Source: an uncultured Mycoplasmatota bacterium
GTDB lineage: Bacteria; Bacillota_I; Bacilli_A; RF39; UBA660
DNA: 64,000 nt
Direction: 5' to 3'
Assembly (NCBI GenBank): GCA_900547225.1
Contig: URFW01000001.1
Location: 149,532-213,531 of the forward strand
Part shown: positions 60,320 through 64,000 of the stretch, in pieces
Numbering within the stretch: the stretch's first letter is position 1
How the letters are laid out: every line of letters starts with the position of its first letter
Notes under the pieces: model-generated
What the model was told of the DNA's origin: nothing
The model's database searches: none
Seen by the model: the letters and a program-made list of their open reading frames with translations, nothing else
Translations under genes and position numbers: made by a program

Positions 60320-60710
60320 TGCAGGAAAATTTGTTTTAGGCGCTGCTGTTGGTGCTGCTTTAGGACTTTTATTCGCACCAAAGTCTGGTAAGGAAACAAG
60401 ACGTATTATTAAAGAAAAGGCAAGTGATTTACTTGCTAAGGCAAAGGAAATAGATGTAATTGAAGTAAGAGATGAAATAGCAGAAAAGACTTCAAGTATT
60501 GTTGAAGAGATTAAAGACCTAGATAAAGAAAAGGTATTAAAGATAGCTAAAAAGAAAGCTAAGGATTTAAAAAAACACGCTGAGGATTTAGTAACATACA
60601 CTAAAGATAAGGCAACTCCAGTAGTAGAAAAAGCTGCGGAAGAATTAAGAGAAAAAGCAGTAGATGTAACTAAAACGGTATTAGAAAAATTAGAATCTAA
60701 AGAAAAATAA
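60300..60710 (+). CDS. ytxH: YtxH family protein
   Basis: 136 residues. The YtxH signature, FVLGAAVGAALGLLFAPKSG, forms a Gly/Ala-rich hydrophobic segment at residues 11-30, followed by ETRRIIKEK and a long charged helix rich in Lys, Glu and Ala with a repeated coiled-coil character. In B. subtilis YtxH is a general stress protein. The start lies inside ytxG and GGAGGAGAAAG gives the binding site. A terminator follows. Confidence 0.85.
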   Translation: MAKKKSNAGKFVLGAAVGAALGLLFAPKSGKETRRIIKEKASDLLAKAKEIDVIEVRDEIAEKTSSIVEEIKDLDKEKVLKIAKKKAKDLKKHAEDLVTYTKDKATPVVEKAAEELREKAVDVTKTVLEKLESKEK

Positions 60711-60712
60711 AT

Positions 60713-60740
60713 AAAGTGTTAAATTTTAGCACTTTTTTTT
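60713..60740 (+). terminator. Intrinsic terminator of ytxG-ytxH
   Basis: AAGTGTTAAA pairs with TTTAGCACTT over 10 bp with one wobble, then Ts. Confidence 0.8.
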
Positions 60741-60777
60741 GTGCTTTCGCATAGATTAAAACGAGGAGGGGATTCTA

Positions 60778-61296
60778 ATGTTTAAAGAAATAGTTACTAA
60801 AGCAGTAATAGGAAAGGGTAAGAAATATTTTAAAAACAATTATAACCTTTTAGCAGAACACAATGCTAACACGATTTTAGGTTGCTGGGTTATAAATCAT
60901 AAATTTAAGGGAACGGTAGTTGGTGATAAAGTTGTTATAGACGGAAACTTCGATATTAACATTTGGTATTCTTATGACGAAGACAAAAAAACTGGTGTAG
61001 CAACTAAAAATATTTCTTATACTGAAACAGTTAACGTTAAAACAAAAACAGGAACATCTATAGAAGGAAGTGACATAATAGTTAGAGCACTTAAACAACC
61101 AAGTTGTAGTAACGTAAAAATAAAAGACGATGTAATAGACTTTGACATAGAAAAAGAACTTGGAATAGAAGTTGTAAATGATGCAAAAGTTAAAATTGCA
61201 ATTGAAGATGACGAAGATCCATGGGATACAATAGACGATGATATAGAAGAAGTAGATAAAAAAATAGATGAAGAAGTTAAAGAGGATTTTATTTAG
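60778..61296 (+). CDS. cotE: Outer spore coat protein CotE homologue
   Basis: 172 residues, close to B. subtilis CotE (181). It matches the family closely: EIVTKAVIGKGKK at the start, ILGCWVINHKF, DGNFDINIWYSYDEDKKT, ALKQPSCSNV, and an acidic C-terminal tail. CotE is the morphogenetic protein that anchors the outer coat of spores. In B. subtilis it lies next to miaB-ymcA; here it is about 43 kb from them. GAGGAGGGG precedes ATG 60778. No sigma-E/K promoter is recognisable in the short upstream gap. Confidence 0.9.
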   Translation: MFKEIVTKAVIGKGKKYFKNNYNLLAEHNANTILGCWVINHKFKGTVVGDKVVIDGNFDINIWYSYDEDKKTGVATKNISYTETVNVKTKTGTSIEGSDIIVRALKQPSCSNVKIKDDVIDFDIEKELGIEVVNDAKVKIAIEDDEDPWDTIDDDIEEVDKKIDEEVKEDFI

Positions 61297-61306
61297 AATC
61301 CTTTTT
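61283..61306 (+). terminator. Intrinsic terminator overlapping the cotE end
   Basis: AGGATT (61283-61288) pairs with AATCCT (61297-61302), then Ts. Confidence 0.7.
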
Positions 61307-61339
61307 ATATGAATAAAATTAAAGTGTTAACAAAAATAG

Positions 61340-61368
61340 TTGACAGATATAAAATAGAGTGATAAAAT
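61340..61368 (+). promoter_or_regulatory. Sigma-A promoter of rpsP-khpA
   Basis: TTGACA at 61340-61345 and TAAAAT at 61363-61368 with a 17 bp spacer. Confidence 0.8.
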
Positions 61369-61398
61369 TAATATGTAAATGAAGGAGGATTATACACT

Positions 61399-61671
61399 AT
61401 GGCAGTTAAATTAAGATTAAAAAGAATGGGAGCTAAAAAACAACCTTTTTATAGAATAGTAGCAGCTGATTCAAGAGCTAAAAGAGATGGAAGATTTATT
61501 GAAGTTGTTGGAACATATAATCCATTAACTGATCCAGCTGAAGTTAAAATTGATGAAGAAGTAGCTATGAAATGGTTAAAGAGTGGTGCAACACCTACTG
61601 ATACTGTTAGAAACATTTTATCTAAAAACGGAACAATGGCTAAGTTTGCTAAAGAAAAACAAGGTAAGTAA
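61399..61671 (+). CDS. rpsP: 30S ribosomal protein S16
   Basis: 90 residues, standard length. AVKLRLKRMGAKKQPFYRIV at the start, DSRAKRDGRFIE and YNPLTDPA are the S16 signature. It binds 16S rRNA in the small subunit body. GAAGGAGG precedes ATG 61399. It is followed after 2 bp by khpA, the rpsP-ylqC order of B. subtilis. The rimM and trmD genes that usually follow are absent here. Confidence 0.96.
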   Translation: MAVKLRLKRMGAKKQPFYRIVAADSRAKRDGRFIEVVGTYNPLTDPAEVKIDEEVAMKWLKSGATPTDTVRNILSKNGTMAKFAKEKQGK

Positions 61672-61673
61672 TT

Positions 61674-61922
61674 ATGGAATTAGTTAAGTTAACAGAAACA
61701 ATTGTAAAAGAACTTGTAGAGGATGGTGATTCTATCACCGTTAAAGAATTTCCTAGTGAAAACGATGATGAAATAACTATTCAAGTTATGGTTCCTGAAA
61801 ATGAAATGGGAAGAGTAATAGGTAAACAAGGAAAAATGGCTAAAGCGTTAAGAACTATAGTTCAAGCAAGCTCATTTATAAATGAAAATAAAAGAGTTAA
61901 TATAAATATTGATTCATACTAA
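61674..61922 (+). CDS. khpA: KH-domain RNA-binding protein KhpA (YlqC)
   Basis: 82 residues. A single type II KH domain with the GRVIGKQGKMAKALRTIV loop (GxxG motif IGKQGK). In Firmicutes KhpA pairs with KhpB/Jag to bind RNA and influence cell size. It lies 2 bp after rpsP, so the two share a transcript. The start at 61674 has AAGG within the rpsP end. A terminator follows. Confidence 0.93.
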   Translation: MELVKLTETIVKELVEDGDSITVKEFPSENDDEITIQVMVPENEMGRVIGKQGKMAKALRTIVQASSFINENKRVNINIDSY

Positions 61923-61923
61923 G

Positions 61924-61950
61924 AAGATTCTTTAATAAGAGTCTTTTTTT
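61924..61950 (+). terminator. Intrinsic terminator of rpsP-khpA
   Basis: AAGATTCTT pairs with AAGAGTCTT with one wobble, then seven Ts. Confidence 0.8.
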
Positions 61951-62004
61951 GTAAACACATTTAATTTATTCATCATTTTAATTGTTAAAAAATGTCAAAT
62001 GTAT

Positions 62005-62010
62005 TATAAT
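62005..62010 (+). promoter_or_regulatory. -10 box of cdsA
   Basis: TATAAT at 62005-62010, 24 bp before the cdsA start; the -35 is weak. Confidence 0.45.
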
Positions 62011-62033
62011 AATAATTGTTAGGATGTGATGAT

Positions 62034-62807
62034 ATGAAAAAAAGAGTAATAAGTGCTGTAGTTGCTCTTATAATCTTTGTTCCACTTGTTATATTAGGTG
62101 GTATGTGGCTTAAAGTAGCAGCTTGCGTTTTAGGTGTTTTAGGTATGAAGGAGTTTCTTTCATTACCACATAAAAACAAAAGACCAATGTACGTAGATAT
62201 TATTATTTATGCACTTACAATATTACTTATTTTTATGGATAGTAAAAGAGAAATATATTATTTACTTACAATATTAATACCTATGCTTTTAGTTATATAT
62301 TGTAATGATAATAAAAAGTATAATGCTGATGAAGCTTTTAAATTAATTGGTATGACTTTTTTAGTAGGTACGGTATTTCATAAGTTTTTAGAAATAAGAA
62401 GCGAAAGTTTAATGTTATTTATATATTTATTTTTAATAACTATGCTTACTGATACTTATGCTCACTTAGGTGGTAGTTTAATTGGAAAACATAAGTTTGC
62501 ACCTAAAATATCGCCAAATAAAACATGGGAAGGTGCGATAATAGGTGGCGCGTTTGGTACTTTATGTGCTGCAACATTCTATTATATAGCTATATCAAGT
62601 AGTGTTAATGTACTAGGTTTAATTATTATAACTTTATTATTATCATGCTTAGGACAACTAGGAGATTTATTCTTTAGTGCTGTTAAAAGAAATCATGATA
62701 TAAAAGATTTTTCAAACATAATGCCTGGTCATGGAGGAGTATTAGACAGACTAGATAGTATTATTTTCGTAATTATTGGGTATATTTTACTATCAGGAAT
62801 AATTTAA
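62034..62807 (+). CDS. cdsA: Phosphatidate cytidylyltransferase
   Basis: 257 residues, seven or eight membrane helices. The CDS signature lies near the C-terminus: SPNKTWEGAIIGG, then LGQLGDLFFSAVKRNHDIKDFS and MPGHGGVLDRLDSI. It makes CDP-diacylglycerol from phosphatidic acid and CTP. AGGATGTGATG precedes ATG 62034; a longer frame from 62016 lacks a binding site. In B. subtilis the order is cdsA-dxr-rasP; here rseP follows directly. Confidence 0.93.
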   Translation: MKKRVISAVVALIIFVPLVILGGMWLKVAACVLGVLGMKEFLSLPHKNKRPMYVDIIIYALTILLIFMDSKREIYYLLTILIPMLLVIYCNDNKKYNADEAFKLIGMTFLVGTVFHKFLEIRSESLMLFIYLFLITMLTDTYAHLGGSLIGKHKFAPKISPNKTWEGAIIGGAFGTLCAATFYYIAISSSVNVLGLIIITLLLSCLGQLGDLFFSAVKRNHDIKDFSNIMPGHGGVLDRLDSIIFVIIGYILLSGII

Positions 62808-62824
62808 TAAAATAGGAGGTTTTA

Positions 62825-63871
62825 ATGCTTACTTTAATATATTTTATATTAATGCTTGGAATAATTGTCTTTATTCATGAATTAGGACACTTTATCTGGG
62901 CTAAAAAATCAGGAGTTTATTGTTATGAGTTTTCTTTAGGATTTGGTCCTAAACTTTTCTCTTTTAAAAGAAAAAATGATGAAACACTTTATTGTCTTCG
63001 TTTAATACCAGTTGGTGGCTATGTTGCAATGGCTGGTGAAGAAGTTGATGATGACAAAACCGTACCTAAGGATAAAAAGATGTATAACAAGCCATGGTAT
63101 AAGAAACTTATAATCGTTTTAGCGGGTGTTATAAATAACTTTATTTTAGGATTTGTGGTTTTGTTCATAATGGCTTTATGCTATGGATCATTAACTAATA
63201 AACCAATTATTGGTGAAGTTGAAAAAAATTCTGCAAGTTATAAAGCTGGTATGAAAACCGGTGATGAAATATTAAAGATAAATGGTAAGAGAACTAAAAC
63301 TTGGGATGATGTGACTTTAACACTTGTTTTGGGAGATAATACTAAATCACAAAAATTATTAGTTAGACAAAAAGACGGAAAAACAAAAACTGTTAATGTA
63401 AAACCAAAGAAGATGAAAGATAAAAAAGGAAACGTATCATATGCTTATGGTATGGGTCTTGATACTACTAAACATTATGGTTTAAAAAATGCGTTTACCT
63501 ATGCGACAAGTAAATTTGGTTCAACCTTTAATTCAATGATTGTAACCATAAAGGCTTTATTTACTGGAAAAATAGGTGTTAGTGCTTTATCTGGGCCAGT
63601 TGGTATTTATTCTATCGTTGGTACGCAAAGTAAGGCAGGATTATCCGGATTGTTATATCTTTTAGCATATTTATCAATAAACGTTGGATTTATTAATTTA
63701 ATACCATTTCCGGCGTTCGATGGATATCGTGCAGTAATAATTTTATTTGAAAAAATCACTGGTAAGAAAGTTAATGCTAAAGTTGATGCAATAGTAAATA
63801 ACATAGGTTTGATGCTTTTATTTGCACTCATGATATTTATAACCATAAAAGATATTTTGAAACTTTTCTAA
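62825..63871 (+). CDS. rseP: Site-2 intramembrane metalloprotease (RseP/RasP)
   Basis: 348 residues. HELGH at residues 18-22 in the first helix gives the zinc site; a single PDZ domain (about 135-200: GEVEKNSASYKAGMKTGDEIL) is followed by the LIPFPAFDGYRAV motif with the third ligand Asp. It is shorter than B. subtilis RasP (about 420), mainly in the region between helices 1 and 2 and the PDZ. It cleaves membrane anti-sigma factors and signal peptide remnants. ATAGGAGGTTTTA precedes ATG 62825. Confidence 0.93.
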   Translation: MLTLIYFILMLGIIVFIHELGHFIWAKKSGVYCYEFSLGFGPKLFSFKRKNDETLYCLRLIPVGGYVAMAGEEVDDDKTVPKDKKMYNKPWYKKLIIVLAGVINNFILGFVVLFIMALCYGSLTNKPIIGEVEKNSASYKAGMKTGDEILKINGKRTKTWDDVTLTLVLGDNTKSQKLLVRQKDGKTKTVNVKPKKMKDKKGNVSYAYGMGLDTTKHYGLKNAFTYATSKFGSTFNSMIVTIKALFTGKIGVSALSGPVGIYSIVGTQSKAGLSGLLYLLAYLSINVGFINLIPFPAFDGYRAVIILFEKITGKKVNAKVDAIVNNIGLMLLFALMIFITIKDILKLF

Positions 63872-63894
63872 GCTTTAATTTATTTTATACTTCT

Positions 63895-63922
63895 AAAGTA
63901 GATATAATTTATCTACTTTTTA
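63895..63922 (+). terminator. Intrinsic terminator after rseP
   Basis: AAAGTAGAT (63895-63903) pairs perfectly with ATCTACTTT (63911-63919), then Ts. The last 78 bases hold a TATAAT near 63980 and no gene. Confidence 0.85.
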
Positions 63923-64000
63923 ATTTGTAAAATAAATGTAAAAGAAGTAGTAAAAAAGTATGAAAAAATAAATAATAATATTATAATGTAAATAGATAAT

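Noticed and set aside
59615..60601. Several minus-strand open frames of 111-124 residues
   Set aside because: They are antisense to the acidic protein, ytxG and ytxH. Their Ser/Phe runs mirror the Glu/Lys codons of the real genes.
1..64000. Mollicutes genetic code (TGA as Trp)
   Set aside because: TGA ends several clear genes (2032, 7195, 39930) and Trp is always TGG in conserved motifs.
1..64000. CRISPR arrays, tRNA or rRNA genes
   Set aside because: No regularly spaced repeats, no cloverleaf with a TTCGA arm and no rRNA-like stretches were seen. The only tRNA-related signals are the two T-box leaders.

Overview
The window is about 64 kb of very AT-rich DNA (roughly 28% G+C by eye) with almost every gene on the + strand. 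TGA is used as a normal stop (for example at 2030-2032), so this is not the Mycoplasma code. Peptidoglycan (murD), SrtB-type sortase, T-box riboswitches, a CalY/TasA-like protein with a SipW-type peptidase, YneF/SirA, YmcA, CotE, Cse60, YtxG/YtxH and RNase J-type genes place it in the Firmicutes, class Bacilli. An uncultivated gut lineage of the RF39/Erysipelotrichia kind is my best guess (inference). Many promoters are TGnTATAAT extended -10 types, and ribosome binding sites are often AGGTGAT as well as AGGAGG.

Region by region. (1) 1-8.5 kb: an M16 peptidase-like pair tied to EF-P modification, a NatAB-type ABC exporter, an ABC-F ATPase, a pilin-like protein with a BspA-like body and a zinc-ribbon membrane protein. 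(2) 8.6-18.4 kb: YebC/YeeI, then a serine T-box controlling acetyltransferase-DUF1653-HD-serS, two small paralogous proteins, murD, miaB-ymcA and several unknowns. (3) 18.4-21.8 kb: a CalY/TasA-like surface protein, SipW-like signal peptidase and DUF5305 protein. (4) 21.9-23.3 kb: tyrS under an unusually short T-box. (5) 23.4-37.7 kb: the capsule/exopolysaccharide locus. It has chain-length and BY-kinase/phosphatase control genes, an initiating sugar transferase, glycosyltransferases, Wzy-like polymerase, Wzx-like flippase, nonulosonic acid (sialic/pseudaminic-type) genes and an LCP attachment enzyme. (6) 37.7-41.2 kb: a decayed tandem array of dinD and vanZ copies with a repeated leader. (7) 41.2-50.3 kb: an RNase J paralogue with a broken metal site, sirA-yneF, an unknown ectodomain protein and parE-parC. 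(8) 50.3-52.9 kb: a surface protein with an NPSTSD sorting signal and its class B sortase, driven by a promoter whose spacer holds a run of nine G. (9) 53-64 kb: Cse60, MurJ/SpoVB-like flippase, trmB, GH25 lysozyme, lipoprotein, ytxG-ytxH, cotE, rpsP-khpA, cdsA-rseP.

How the parts work together. The window is dominated by the cell surface: capsule synthesis and attachment, a secreted fibre-like protein with its own peptidase, a sortase-substrate pair that may be phase variable, a cell-wall lysozyme and lipid synthesis. Around these sit translation genes (serS, tyrS, miaB, trmB, yebC, EF-P modification, rpsP). Scattered relatives of sporulation genes (SirA, CotE, Cse60) suggest a lineage descended from spore formers.

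The strongest candidates for new biology are the poly-G promoter of the sortase locus (50420-50447), the dinD/vanZ array with a variable N-terminal and constant central region (37741-41175), a three-member Cys-His-Asp paralogue family with one member that has lost Cys and His, and the catalytically degraded RNase J. All coordinates and motif calls were read by eye; no database search was run.
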